Positions 17,542-25,486 of a stretch of 64,000 nucleotides of DNA are shown one piece after another; positions within the stretch are counted from its first letter, which is position 1, and the number at the start of each line of letters is the position of its first letter. Source of the DNA: Gemmiger sp. An87 (lineage in GTDB: Bacteria > Bacillota > Clostridia > Oscillospirales > Ruminococcaceae). The DNA is taken from the NCBI RefSeq assembly GCF_002159185.1, contig NZ_NFHD01000012.1, positions 34,705 through 98,704 of the forward strand, written 5' to 3'. A program made the position numbers and the translations under genes. A model generated the notes under the pieces. That model made no database searches. It was not told the origin of the DNA and worked only from the letters and a program-made list of their open reading frames with translations.

Positions 17542-19236
17542 TCAGGCAGCAGTGGTCTCGCTGTTTTTGCGGGCGGCCGCATAGGCGCGCAGCGAGTTGA
17601 TCACGATGGTCAGGCCCAACGCGATGAGCAGCACCGCCAGAATCAGCTGCAGGCCCTCCACCAGGAAGGTGGCGCTGCCTGCCTGGTAAGCTTTGACCAG
17701 GGCGATCAGGCGCTGCACCAGAGCGGTGAAGGTGACGCAGAGCATGATGACCAGCGGCGGGAACAGCATCTTGTTGCTGCGGCCGGTGACCTTCAGGAAC
17801 ACACACAGAGTGACCAGCACCAGTGCACTGAGCAGCTGGTTGGCGGAGCCAAACAGAGGCCAGATGTTGGAATAGCCGATGCGGGTGAGCACAAAACCAC
17901 CTGCCAGAGTGATGATGGTGGCAAAGTAGGTGTTGCACAGCAGCTTGCGCCAGCCCTCGGCCTTGCTCATATCATCCAGGCTGAACAGCTCCTGGAAGCT
18001 CATGCGGCCGATACGGGCAACCGCGTCCAGACTGGTCAGTGCCAGAGCGGATACGCACATGGTCATGAAGCACTGGGCCACATACACGGGTACGCCGAAC
18101 ATCTGGAAGAAACCGGCCACACCGTTGCTGAACACCTGGAAAGGTGTACCGGCTGCAGGAGTGCCGTCCGCCGCGGCGGCTGCACCGGCCACGCACAGAG
18201 CCAGCACGGCCAGCAGGCTTTCCAGCACCATGGCGCCGTAGCCCACCTTGAGCATATCCTTTTCGTTGCTCACGGTCTTGGAGGAAGTGCCGGAGGACAC
18301 CAGACTATGGAAACCGGACACCGCGCCGCAGGCCACGGTAACGAACAGGATGGGGAACAGGGTTCCCAGGCTTTCATTGTTAAAGCCGGTGTAAACCGGC
18401 AGGTTCATGGTAGGATGCGCCACCAGCAGGCCCAGCACCGCACCGACGATCATGCCGATGAACATAAAGGTGGTCATGTAGTCGCGGGGCTGTTTCAGCA
18501 GCCACATGGGCAGCACAGCCGCAAAGAAAATGTAAATGAAGGTGATGTAGACCCAGGCTTCCTTGCCTGCGATCAGAGGCATGGCCATACCCAGAGCCAG
18601 AGCAGCCACGGTGCAAACCAGACCCACAGCGCCTTCCTTCCAACCGGTGAAGGCGAACTTTTTCTGCAGCAGGCCGAAAACCATGGCAAACACGATGAAC
18701 AACAAGCTGATGGTACCGGCCGCGCCATTTACCTGAGCCGCTTCGGCCAGAACACCGGGCTCTGTATAGGCGTTGAAGGTACCGGCCACCATATCCGCAA
18801 AGGCGGCGATGACCAGCAGAGTGAACAGCCAGCAGAACAAAAGGAACAGCTTGCGGCCCAACTTGCCGATGTATTTCTCGATCAAAAGGCCCATGGAGCG
18901 GCCCTCATTCTTCACACTGGCATACAGTGCACCGAAGTCGGTGACTGCACCGAAGAAGATACCGCCCAGCAGAATCCACAGCAATACGGGCAGCCAGCCA
19001 AAGGCCGCTGCCTGGATGGCACCGGTAACCGGGCCGGCGCCTGCAATGGAGGAAAATTGGTGGCTGAACACGGTCCAGCCGTCGGTGGGCACATAGTCTT
19101 TGCCGTCCTTGTGGCGTACGGCGGGCGTCTCGGCCTTGGGATCGATGCCCCAGGTCTTGGCCAGCCAGCGGCCGTAAAGAGCGTAGGCGCACACCAGGCA
19201 CACCGCAGCGATCAGCACGATGACAAGCGTATTCAT
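17542..19236 (-). CDS. cstA: CstA/BtsT-family pyruvate or peptide transporter
   Basis: 564-residue polytopic membrane protein of the carbon-starvation family, which imports pyruvate (BtsT) or peptides. Family signatures include GRWLAKTWGIDP, SHQFSSIAGAGPVTGAIQAAAFGW and SGTSSKT. It is shorter than the roughly 700-residue E. coli CstA and close to the Firmicutes form. AAGGGGAG precedes ATG. It is a single gene with its own promoter at 19319-19347. Confidence 0.9.
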   Translation of the reverse strand: MNTLVIVLIAAVCLVCAYALYGRWLAKTWGIDPKAETPAVRHKDGKDYVPTDGWTVFSHQFSSIAGAGPVTGAIQAAAFGWLPVLLWILLGGIFFGAVTDFGALYASVKNEGRSMGLLIEKYIGKLGRKLFLLFCWLFTLLVIAAFADMVAGTFNAYTEPGVLAEAAQVNGAAGTISLLFIVFAMVFGLLQKKFAFTGWKEGAVGLVCTVAALALGMAMPLIAGKEAWVYITFIYIFFAAVLPMWLLKQPRDYMTTFMFIGMIVGAVLGLLVAHPTMNLPVYTGFNNESLGTLFPILFVTVACGAVSGFHSLVSSGTSSKTVSNEKDMLKVGYGAMVLESLLAVLALCVAGAAAAADGTPAAGTPFQVFSNGVAGFFQMFGVPVYVAQCFMTMCVSALALTSLDAVARIGRMSFQELFSLDDMSKAEGWRKLLCNTYFATIITLAGGFVLTRIGYSNIWPLFGSANQLLSALVLVTLCVFLKVTGRSNKMLFPPLVIMLCVTFTALVQRLIALVKAYQAGSATFLVEGLQLILAVLLIALGLTIVINSLRAYAAARKNSETTAA

Positions 19237-19318
19237 GATTCGTTTTCTCCCCTTCTATGAAGTGTCTGCCCACGGCACGTCCGCCCGCATTCGCACGTTG
19301 TCGTGGTAGTGATTTTTA

Positions 19319-19347
19319 AGTTTATCCAGTTAAAGCGAGAATGTCAA
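19319..19347 (-). promoter_or_regulatory. Promoter of cstA
   Basis: Minus strand TTGACA (19347-19342), 17-nt spacer, TAAACT (19324-19319), leaving a leader of about 75 nt. Confidence 0.7.
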
Positions 19348-19403
19348 CGGGGTCTGCCATTTTTTGGAGAAACGACGTGAGTTTTACTCCTGCGGCATAG
19401 AGT

Positions 19404-19423
19404 CATTGTCCAAATTGACAATG
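19404..19423. promoter_or_regulatory. Inverted repeat upstream of the cstA promoter
   Basis: CATTGTC-6 nt-GACAATG, centred about 65 nt upstream of the cstA -35 box. It could be an activator or repressor site; no protein can be named. Confidence 0.4.
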
Positions 19424-19465
19424 GATTTTGTCTGTATTTTCAACATGTCTGGTTTGCATTTCTGC

Positions 19466-19508
19466 AAAGAGCGGGAGCCGGAGAGAATATCCCCGGCTCC
19501 CGCTCTTT
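19466..19508. terminator. Terminator-like hairpin
   Basis: AGAGCGGGAGCCGG stem closing CCGGCTCCCGCTCT, between the small membrane protein gene and cstA. The T-run is better on the plus strand. Confidence 0.65.
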
Positions 19509-19539
19509 TCTCTTTTCATACTGCAAGGCAGTGTAAAAA

Positions 19540-19758
19540 CTATTGCTCCAGAAACTTTTTCAGCCCGTTTCCCACCAGCCAGCTGCCCGGCACGAGCAGC
19601 AGCGGTACCCCCAAAAGGGAAACCAAAAACAGCACATTCTCCCATGCGATTGCCTGCCCGCTGCAAACAAGACCAATCAAGGCCCAGTAAAGCTTCCAGA
19701 GCAGCAGAAAACTTGCCGCATAAAGCAGCACCATCAGCTTTCGTTCGTTTACCCTCAT
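19540..19758 (-). CDS. Small two-helix membrane protein
   Basis: 72 residues with two hydrophobic segments (about 9-32 and 41-62) and short charged ends (MRVNERK, KKFLEQ). ATG 19758 follows AAGGGAGG at 9 nt, which supports it as real. I do not recognise the family. It diverges from rpsF. Confidence 0.65.
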   Translation of the reverse strand: MRVNERKLMVLLYAASFLLLWKLYWALIGLVCSGQAIAWENVLFLVSLLGVPLLLVPGSWLVGNGLKKFLEQ

Positions 19759-19865
19759 TTGCAGCAGCCTCCCTTTTCTTTTGGTCAATTTTATTGTATC
19801 ATAGAAATCAGATTCATTGTATCGGCGCAGGGCGTAAAAAAGCTGATATTTTTTCAAAAAACAGC

Positions 19866-19895
19866 TTGACACTGACGTTCTGTGTTTGATATAAT
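19866..19895 (+). promoter_or_regulatory. Promoter of rpsF-ssb-rpsR
   Basis: TTGACA (19866-19871), 18-nt spacer and TATAAT (19890-19895), both consensus. Confidence 0.8.
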
Positions 19896-19971
19896 GAATT
19901 GCTGCCTTGCGAAGGCAGTGATCCTTGCCCGGTTTTTGCCGGGCCATAAGTCCAAAAGGAGGTGCACAGAA
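19896..19971 (+). promoter_or_regulatory. rpsF leader with two hairpins
   Basis: The leader folds into CTGCCTT/AAGGCAG and GCCCGG/CCGGGC stems before AAAGGAGGTG. Many bacteria have an S6:S18-binding RNA in this position that represses the operon. I cannot confirm its conserved bulge by eye. Confidence 0.4.
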
Positions 19972-20256
19972 ATGGCAAAGTATGAGACCATGCTGGTTAC
20001 CAGCGCTGCTCTCGATGAGGAGGCTTCCACCGCTCTGGTTGGCAAGTTCAAGAGCCTGATCGAGGCCAATGGTACCATCGATTCTGTTGACGATTGGGGC
20101 AAGCGCCGTCTGGCTTATCCCATCAACGACGAGGAAGAAGGCGTCTACACCGTGATTAAGTTCACCAGCGAGCCCTCTTTCCCCGCCGAGCTGGATCGCG
20201 TTTACAAGATCACCGACGGCGTACTGCGTACGATGATCGTGGCCGAGGCTGAATAA
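19972..20256 (+). CDS. rpsF: 30S ribosomal protein S6
   Basis: 94-residue S6 (MAKYETMLVTSAAL, GKRRLAYPINDEEEGVYTVIKF), the partner of S18 on the 30S platform. ATG 19972 follows AAAAGGAGGTG. First gene of the conserved S6-SSB-S18 operon. Confidence 0.97.
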   Translation: MAKYETMLVTSAALDEEASTALVGKFKSLIEANGTIDSVDDWGKRRLAYPINDEEEGVYTVIKFTSEPSFPAELDRVYKITDGVLRTMIVAEAE

Positions 20257-20270
20257 GGAGGCATTTTTCA

Positions 20271-20738
20271 ATGCTGAATGTTGTAGCTTTGATGGGCCGG
20301 CTCGTGGCTGACCCTGAACTGCGCCACACCCCCCAGGGCGTTAGCGTAACCACCTTTACCATCGCCGTAGACCGCAGCTTTGTGCGGCAGGGCGAGCAGC
20401 GTCAGGCCGATTTCATCGACATCGTTGCCTGGCGTTCCACCGCTGAGTTCGTTTGCAAGTATTTCCAGAAGGGTTCTCTGATCGCCGTTGACGGCAGCAT
20501 TCAGACCCGGAGCTATCAGGATAAGAACGGCAACAACCGCAAGGCGTTTGAGATCGTTGCAAACAACGTGAACTTCGCCGGCGGCAAGGGCGGCAGCGGA
20601 AACGGTAATGGCGGTGCTTACAGCAGCGCCCGCCCGGAATACACTCGCGAGGCTCCCATGGAGGCAGCCCCCACTTACTCCGCCGGCAGCAATGATGATT
20701 TTGCTGTGATCGACGAAGGCGAGGATCTTCCGTTCTAA
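20271..20738 (+). CDS. ssb: Single-stranded DNA-binding protein
   Basis: 155-residue SSB with an OB fold (about 1-105, MLNVVALMGRLVADPELRHTPQGVSV), a Gly/Asn-rich linker and the acidic tip DDFAVIDEGEDLPF that docks replication and repair partners. It starts 14 nt after rpsF with AAGGAGG. Confidence 0.97.
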   Translation: MLNVVALMGRLVADPELRHTPQGVSVTTFTIAVDRSFVRQGEQRQADFIDIVAWRSTAEFVCKYFQKGSLIAVDGSIQTRSYQDKNGNNRKAFEIVANNVNFAGGKGGSGNGNGGAYSSARPEYTREAPMEAAPTYSAGSNDDFAVIDEGEDLPF

Positions 20739-20770
20739 CATGAATCGATTCTAACAGGAGGTAACAAGCC

Positions 20771-21025
20771 ATGGCTTTTGAGAGAACCGAAGGCCGTCCC
20801 CAGCGCCCCATGCGCCGCGGCCGTAAGAAGGTTTGCAGCTTTTGCGTAGACCGTGTTGAGCACATCGATTACAAGGATGTTGCTCGCCTGCGCAAGTACG
20901 TCAGCGAGCGTGCGAAGATCATTCCCCGCCGCGTGACCGGTACCTGCGCGTTCCATCAGCGCGAGCTGACTGTCGCTATCAAGCGCGCCCGTCACGTTGC
21001 TCTGATGCCCTACGTGAGCGACTAA
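20771..21025 (+). CDS. rpsR: 30S ribosomal protein S18
   Basis: 84-residue S18 ([21 protein letters not shown]...[43 protein letters not shown], written here as separate motifs). It keeps cysteines in CSFC and TGTC that may bind zinc. AGGAGGTAACAAGCC precedes ATG. Last gene of the operon. Confidence 0.97.
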   Translation: MAFERTEGRPQRPMRRGRKKVCSFCVDRVEHIDYKDVARLRKYVSERAKIIPRRVTGTCAFHQRELTVAIKRARHVALMPYVSD

Positions 21026-21036
21026 TCGTTGCACCG

Positions 21037-21062
21037 ATCCCCTGCCCTTTCGGGCGGGGGAT
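21037..21062 (+). terminator. Terminator of the rpsF operon
   Basis: CCCCTGCCC-TTTC-GGGCGGGGG followed by ATTTTTTT. Confidence 0.85.
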
Positions 21063-21083
21063 TTTTTTATTCCTATTCACGAC

Positions 21084-21137
21084 AAAAAGCCACCAGCAAA
21101 GCGTTCCACGGGAGACACACTTTGCTGGTGGCTTTTA
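21084..21137. terminator. Terminator downstream of the PASTA kinase-like gene
   Basis: AAAAGCCACCAGCAAAG pairs with CTTTGCTGGTGGCTTTT across an 18-nt loop. Confidence 0.75.
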
Positions 21138-21146
21138 CTTTTTATC

Positions 21147-22847
21147 TTATCCTGCAGGAACCGTGCTGGGAGAAGGTTCCGGACTTGGCGAAGGGCTGGG
21201 GCTGGGCGTAGGTGCAGGGGTAGGCTCCGGCGTGGGGTCCGGCACCTGCGGGATATCCCGCTCCTTGGCAATATAAACGTTCACCGTGGTCGTACCCGCA
21301 TCGATCTCCGTTCCCGCTTCCGGGTCCGTGTAAACTACACAACCGCTGGCATATTCGCCGTTGTTGTCGATCATCGAGAAGCTGGCCTTGATGTGTGCGC
21401 GCTCCAGCTCCTGCTGGGCCGCCTCCTGGGTAAAGCCCTTGATATCCGGGACTTCCACAAGTTCCGGCCCCATACTCACCACCACGCTGATCAGCGGGCG
21501 GTCTTCACTGGTTTCTGTGCCTGCCTGAGGCGACTGCTCCAGAATAATTCCGGCTTCGTACTCCGAACTGTATTCCTGAGCCACCGCAATAAAGCGGAAC
21601 GCGGCGGTGTATTCCAGATTACTCTGTACGTCCTCATAGGAAAGGCCCACCACATCGGGCACCGTGAGTACCTGCGGCGTGCTCTGGCTGGTCGAGGAAG
21701 CCGGCGCACTGCTGGAAGCCGGGGCAGGGGCATCCCGGCCCAGAATGCTCCACATCAGAAGTGCAAACAGCACTGCGATCACCAGCAGCGAACCGGTAAA
21801 CAGCGTGCGGGTACTAATGCTGATATGCTGTTCCCGGGCAGGAGCGCGCTCCGGCTGGCACTGCGGCGGGGTGATGCTGTCCGCCGCACGCTGGCTGGTG
21901 AGCGCGCCCATCAGCTCCGGCACATTCTGGATACGGCTGCCCGGATCCATGCGCATAGCCGCGGAAAGCACAACGGAGATATAACCGGGAACCTCCGGCT
22001 CCAGCGCGCGGGCGGGCTGCAAACTGTCGGTCACACGACGCTGATTGGCCGGAACCGGTGCCTGGCCGGTAAGCAGCCGATAGAAGACCGCTGCAAGGCC
22101 GTATACGTCGGTATAGCGGCCCTCAAACTCGGCCGCGGAATATTGCTCGGGAGCAGAGTAACCGTCATACAGCTGGCTTTTCAGTTCGCTGCCTGCGGTG
22201 CGCAGACCGAGGGTAGCATAGCCACACAGACGGGCCTGGGTACCGCCGGGGCTCAGGATAATGTTATCCGGGCAAACACCCCGATGGACCAGCCCTGCCT
22301 TGTGCATGGTCGCCACACCCTCCATGATGGGCTGCAGCAGAATGCGCGCCTGGGCCGGGTCCAGATTCTGGGTGTGTTCCGACAGATAGCGGCTCAGGCT
22401 TTCGCCTTCCACCTGCTCCAGCACTGCATAGACGGTGTTATTCTCCTCCACCACATCCAGCACGGCGGCAAGACCGGTGGCTGGTGTGATGCGCTGGATA
22501 CTGCGATACAGATCCGCAAAGTCCATGCGGGTGGTTTTAAACAGCACTTCCCTGCCCTCTTTGGGCATCACAAGGCCGCTTTCATCCCGGCCCACACTTA
22601 ATGTCACCGGATAGTATTCCTTCACGCTCACCCGCACACCGCCGGTATTTTCCACCGCTTCGTACAGAATGCCTTCGCCATCGGTGGCCTGATGGCGGCC
22701 GATGGTGTACCGGCCTGCCAGCAGCGAGGCAAAGGGCAGGGTGCCCGGAGGATTCATATTGTTCAGCTCTTTGCCGCAGAAGGGGCAATCCGGCCGGCCC
22801 AGGTCCACCTTGGAAAGGCAGTATGGGCAGAGAATGGTTTGACCCAT
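21147..22847 (-). CDS. Kinase-like PASTA protein, probable pseudokinase
   Basis: 566 residues: an N-terminal zinc ribbon (Cys7, Cys10, Cys21, Cys24), a Ser/Thr-kinase-like fold (about 45-310), one membrane helix (about 345-370), two PASTA domains (about 395-530) and a Pro/Thr/Ser-rich tail. The ATP lysine (Lys76, VSVKEYYP), Asn195 and SAPEQ are kept. The catalytic HRD Asp is Gly190 (HRGVCPDN), the DFG Asp is missing (LCGYAT, 207-212) and the Gly loop is degenerate (GRHQATDGEG). Phosphotransfer is therefore doubtful. PASTA domains usually bind muropeptides, so it may be a cell-wall sensor or scaffold. Confidence 0.85.
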   Translation of the reverse strand: MGQTILCPYCLSKVDLGRPDCPFCGKELNNMNPPGTLPFASLLAGRYTIGRHQATDGEGILYEAVENTGGVRVSVKEYYPVTLSVGRDESGLVMPKEGREVLFKTTRMDFADLYRSIQRITPATGLAAVLDVVEENNTVYAVLEQVEGESLSRYLSEHTQNLDPAQARILLQPIMEGVATMHKAGLVHRGVCPDNIILSPGGTQARLCGYATLGLRTAGSELKSQLYDGYSAPEQYSAAEFEGRYTDVYGLAAVFYRLLTGQAPVPANQRRVTDSLQPARALEPEVPGYISVVLSAAMRMDPGSRIQNVPELMGALTSQRAADSITPPQCQPERAPAREQHISISTRTLFTGSLLVIAVLFALLMWSILGRDAPAPASSSAPASSTSQSTPQVLTVPDVVGLSYEDVQSNLEYTAAFRFIAVAQEYSSEYEAGIILEQSPQAGTETSEDRPLISVVVSMGPELVEVPDIKGFTQEAAQQELERAHIKASFSMIDNNGEYASGCVVYTDPEAGTEIDAGTTTVNVYIAKERDIPQVPDPTPEPTPAPTPSPSPSPSPEPSPSTVPAG

Positions 22848-22945
22848 GGGTCAGAGGCCTCCTTTATTTCATAAAACGCCCTGGCCGCAAAGACAGCAGG
22901 GCTGATAAATTGCACAAACTTTCCCTATTTTATTTGTATGGGTTC

Positions 22946-22974
22946 ATTATAGCATGGCCCCCGGCAAAAAGCAA
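22946..22974 (-). promoter_or_regulatory. Promoter of the kinase-like gene
   Basis: Minus strand TTGCTT (22974-22969), 17-nt spacer, TATAAT (22951-22946), about 100 nt before the start codon. Confidence 0.65.
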
Positions 22975-23043
22975 ACCGGCACGGCGGCTCTGTCCTTTCA
23001 GTCTGGCCCGGACATATGGCAGTTAATCGTTTCGCCAGGGTAT

Positions 23044-23081
23044 AAAAAGTCCCGGCTTTTGCAGAGAAAGCCGGGACTTTT
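23044..23081. terminator. Terminator, probably once belonging to yebC
   Basis: AAAAGTCCCGGCTTT stem with AAAGCCGGGACTTTT. No adjacent gene ends here. It lies at the left edge of the inserted element, where the yebC transcript would have ended before insertion. Confidence 0.65.
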
Positions 23082-23130
23082 GCTTATGTGTGATAAAGAA
23101 GCAATAGAAGTGCAAAAAATTTTGCCGTTC

Positions 23131-23161
23131 CTATCCGACACTTGGCCATTGTGTCGGATAG
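23131..23161. repeat. Perfect 11-bp inverted repeat at the left end
   Basis: CTATCCGACAC-9 nt-GTGTCGGATAG, ending 10 nt before the recombinase stop codon. It may be an attachment-site element or a recombinase-gene terminator. The T-run on the minus strand is 16 nt away, so termination is the weaker reading. Confidence 0.6.
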
Positions 23162-23170
23162 GTCGGGCGG

Positions 23171-24787
23171 TTATTCGGGCAAGTCAATCTTGCCGACAAA
23201 GCTGTAATAAATCTCAATGTCCTGCCTGCGGGTGCCGTTCTCATCATAGCTGCACTCATGCACCACAATTTTCTCGATCATTTCCCGCAAGAGAGTGGGG
23301 GTCAGTTCTTCAAAGGCAAGGTGCTTGCGGACAATGCCCATAAATTTCTCGGCGTTGACGGTAGCTGCCTGTGACTTGTCCAGTTCGGCTTGCAGGGCGG
23401 CGGCTCTCTTTTTCAGCTCCGCTTGCTCGGCTTCGTAGTCAGCCGACAGTTCCATGAAACGCTCATCGCTGATTTTGCCGTTTACATTGTCCTCATACAG
23501 CCGCTTGATAATGCGGCTGATTTCAGAAATGCGTTCCTGCGCCTGTTCAAGCTGCTTGATGGCTGCGGCGGTCTTTCGCTTGCCGCCGATCTCGTTCTGC
23601 TGGACAAGTAGTTTCACAAACCGGCTCTCATGCTTGGCTGCGTATTCGGTCACTTGCCGGAGATTTGCCAGGACACCAGCGGTCAACAGATCGGTGCGGA
23701 TAAAGTGCGCCGTACAGTTGCGGGTGCGCTTCTTGTAGCTGCCGCAGATGTAGCAGTCCTGTTTGCGGTCTTTGTTCTGATACCGCTGCTGATACAGCAC
23801 ATGGCCGCAGTCGGCGCAGAACAAAATCCCGGAGAACAGCCCCACTTCATCGTAGCGGTTCGGGCGTTTGCGCTGTTTGCGTAACTCCTGCACCCGTTCC
23901 CATGTTTCCTTGTCGATGATCGGCTCATGGTGGTTCTCGAAAATGGCCTGCTTCTCGACGGGGTTCTCTATGCTGTGCTTGACCTTATAAGAAGGCTTTT
24001 CCGTTTTGAAGTTCACCAGACATCCGGTGTACTCTCGGTTTTCGAGGATATGAACGACGGTGTTGGTCGCCCATTTGCACTCATAGCCTGGGTGATAACG
24101 GCGGGTGCTGCCTGTCCGCTGATATTCCAGCGTCCCCGGCGTGGGGATTTGCTGCTCCGTCAGCATACGGGCAATCTTGGTCGGGCCGTTCCCGGCAAGG
24201 CAAAGCTGGTAAATCTGCTGCACCACCGGGGCGGCTTCCTCGTCTATAATAAAATTCTCGTCCTCGTCCATCACATAGCCGTAAACCGGCTTGCTGGTAA
24301 CAGGCTTGCCGCTCATGCCTTTTGACTTTTTCACTGCCTTGATTTTCTTGCTCGTATCTCTCACCAGCCATTCATTGAACAGATTTCGCAGCGGGGTAAA
24401 ATCGTTGTCCATGCCCTCGCTGGCACTGTCCACATTATCGTTGACAGCGATAAAACGCACACCCTTTTGAGGGAACAGCATTTCCGTGTAAAACCCTACC
24501 TGCAAGTAGTTTCGCCCTAACCGGCTCATGTCCTTGACGATGACCGTACCCACTTTCCCGGCTTCAATGTCCGCAAGCATGGCTTGAAATCCGGGCCGCT
24601 GGAAGTTCGCGCCGGAAAAACCGTCGTCGGTGTACCAGCGCAGATTGGTAAAGCCGTTCTGTTTTGCGTAGGTTTCGAGTATCCTTTTTTGGTTCGATAT
24701 GGAATTACTCTCGCCTTGCAATTCATCCTCGTGGGACAATCTCGGATAAAGGGCGGTAATGAGGTTTTGGGTGGCTTGTCTTAACAT
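23171..24787 (-). CDS. Large serine recombinase
   Basis: 538-residue site-specific recombinase of the resolvase/TndX type. The catalytic domain (about 10-160) has Tyr14-Pro-Arg16-Leu-Ser18 with Ser18 as nucleophile, and VKDMSRLGRNYLQVG. A recombinase domain (about 180-290), a zinc ribbon (CADCGHVLY...CYICGSYKKRTRNC, near 328-366) and a coiled coil (about 380-470) follow. It would integrate and excise the element. Its 3' end touches the left boundary. Its promoter region contains an inverted repeat at 24821-24846. Confidence 0.93.
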   Translation of the reverse strand: MLRQATQNLITALYPRLSHEDELQGESNSISNQKRILETYAKQNGFTNLRWYTDDGFSGANFQRPGFQAMLADIEAGKVGTVIVKDMSRLGRNYLQVGFYTEMLFPQKGVRFIAVNDNVDSASEGMDNDFTPLRNLFNEWLVRDTSKKIKAVKKSKGMSGKPVTSKPVYGYVMDEDENFIIDEEAAPVVQQIYQLCLAGNGPTKIARMLTEQQIPTPGTLEYQRTGSTRRYHPGYECKWATNTVVHILENREYTGCLVNFKTEKPSYKVKHSIENPVEKQAIFENHHEPIIDKETWERVQELRKQRKRPNRYDEVGLFSGILFCADCGHVLYQQRYQNKDRKQDCYICGSYKKRTRNCTAHFIRTDLLTAGVLANLRQVTEYAAKHESRFVKLLVQQNEIGGKRKTAAAIKQLEQAQERISEISRIIKRLYEDNVNGKISDERFMELSADYEAEQAELKKRAAALQAELDKSQAATVNAEKFMGIVRKHLAFEELTPTLLREMIEKIVVHECSYDENGTRRQDIEIYYSFVGKIDLPE

Positions 24788-24820
24788 AAAATCCTCCGTT
24801 TCCGACAGCCAGCCCCACTA

Positions 24821-24846
24821 TTCCGTGGTTTCATTGTACCACGGAA
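24821..24846. promoter_or_regulatory. Operator-like inverted repeat over the recombinase promoter
   Basis: TTCCGTGGT-8 nt-ACCACGGAA. On the minus strand it encloses TACAAT, a likely -10 for the recombinase. A matching half site (TCCGTGGTATAC) recurs near 24962 before the small gene at 25013. Confidence 0.6.
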
Positions 24847-25012
24847 CGGCGGGGGCTGTACAGCGGCAAAAGCGTTAAATTTGCTTCTTTACAGCTTTTC
24901 AATTTTCCGATTTTTATGGTATGGGTTGTCGTCCCATATTTGCAGTAGAAAAGTTCATAACTCCGTGGTATACTCTGATTTAACAAAAAAATCAGAAGTT
25001 AAAGGAGAAAAC

Positions 25013-25213
25013 ATGAAGTATACAATAGATGAATTAACCGCGGCCAAAAGGCAAATTGATTCAACTCTGCACAAGCTAAGAGAAACAGTAAAAACATTTG
25101 AATCAAAGGATAATTCCGAGCGTTATAAATCACAAATCACATTGGCAAAGAGAAGAATAAAAGCCTTTGAAATTGCAAATTATTTTATAGAGAATGAGAT
25201 TAAGAATTGCTAA
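25013..25213 (+). CDS. Small unknown protein of the element
   Basis: 66-residue, Lys/Glu-rich, probably all-helical protein (MKYTIDELTAAKRQIDSTL). The ATG has AAAGGAGAAAAC upstream, which supports expression. Base composition is much lower in GC than the flanking genes. It diverges from the recombinase and shares an operator-like half site with it. No family recognised. Confidence 0.65.
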   Translation: MKYTIDELTAAKRQIDSTLHKLRETVKTFESKDNSERYKSQITLAKRRIKAFEIANYFIENEIKNC

Positions 25214-25277
25214 AGCACTTCCGATTTTCGTTCCAGCGGTCATGCTCCCTGGCATGGCCGCTTTTCCATGCCCCGGT

Positions 25278-25472
25278 TCACGCCGGATAAGTCGGCTCCT
25301 GTGTAGCAGCGGCTTCCGCTTCCAGTACCCGCGCCATTTTGTCGGCGGCTGTGGTTGTGGTGTCTTTCTTGAAATAGCCGGACACGACAAGGACGGAATT
25401 GCCCATGCGGATTTCCGTCACACAGTCAGGGCGGCGGGTGGTGCGGGTGTCGTGCTGCTTGTTATCTGCCAT
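25278..25472 (-). CDS. TnpW-like small element protein
   Basis: 64 residues (TEIRMGNSVLVVSGYFKKDTTTTAADKMARVL) resembling the TnpW family of clostridial transposons and mobilizable elements, whose function is unknown. AAAGGAG precedes ATG 25472. It is the last gene of a minus-strand run from mobC through the replication genes. Confidence 0.65.
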   Translation of the reverse strand: MADNKQHDTRTTRRPDCVTEIRMGNSVLVVSGYFKKDTTTTAADKMARVLEAEAAATQEPTYPA

Positions 25473-25486
25473 AGGCAATACTCCTT

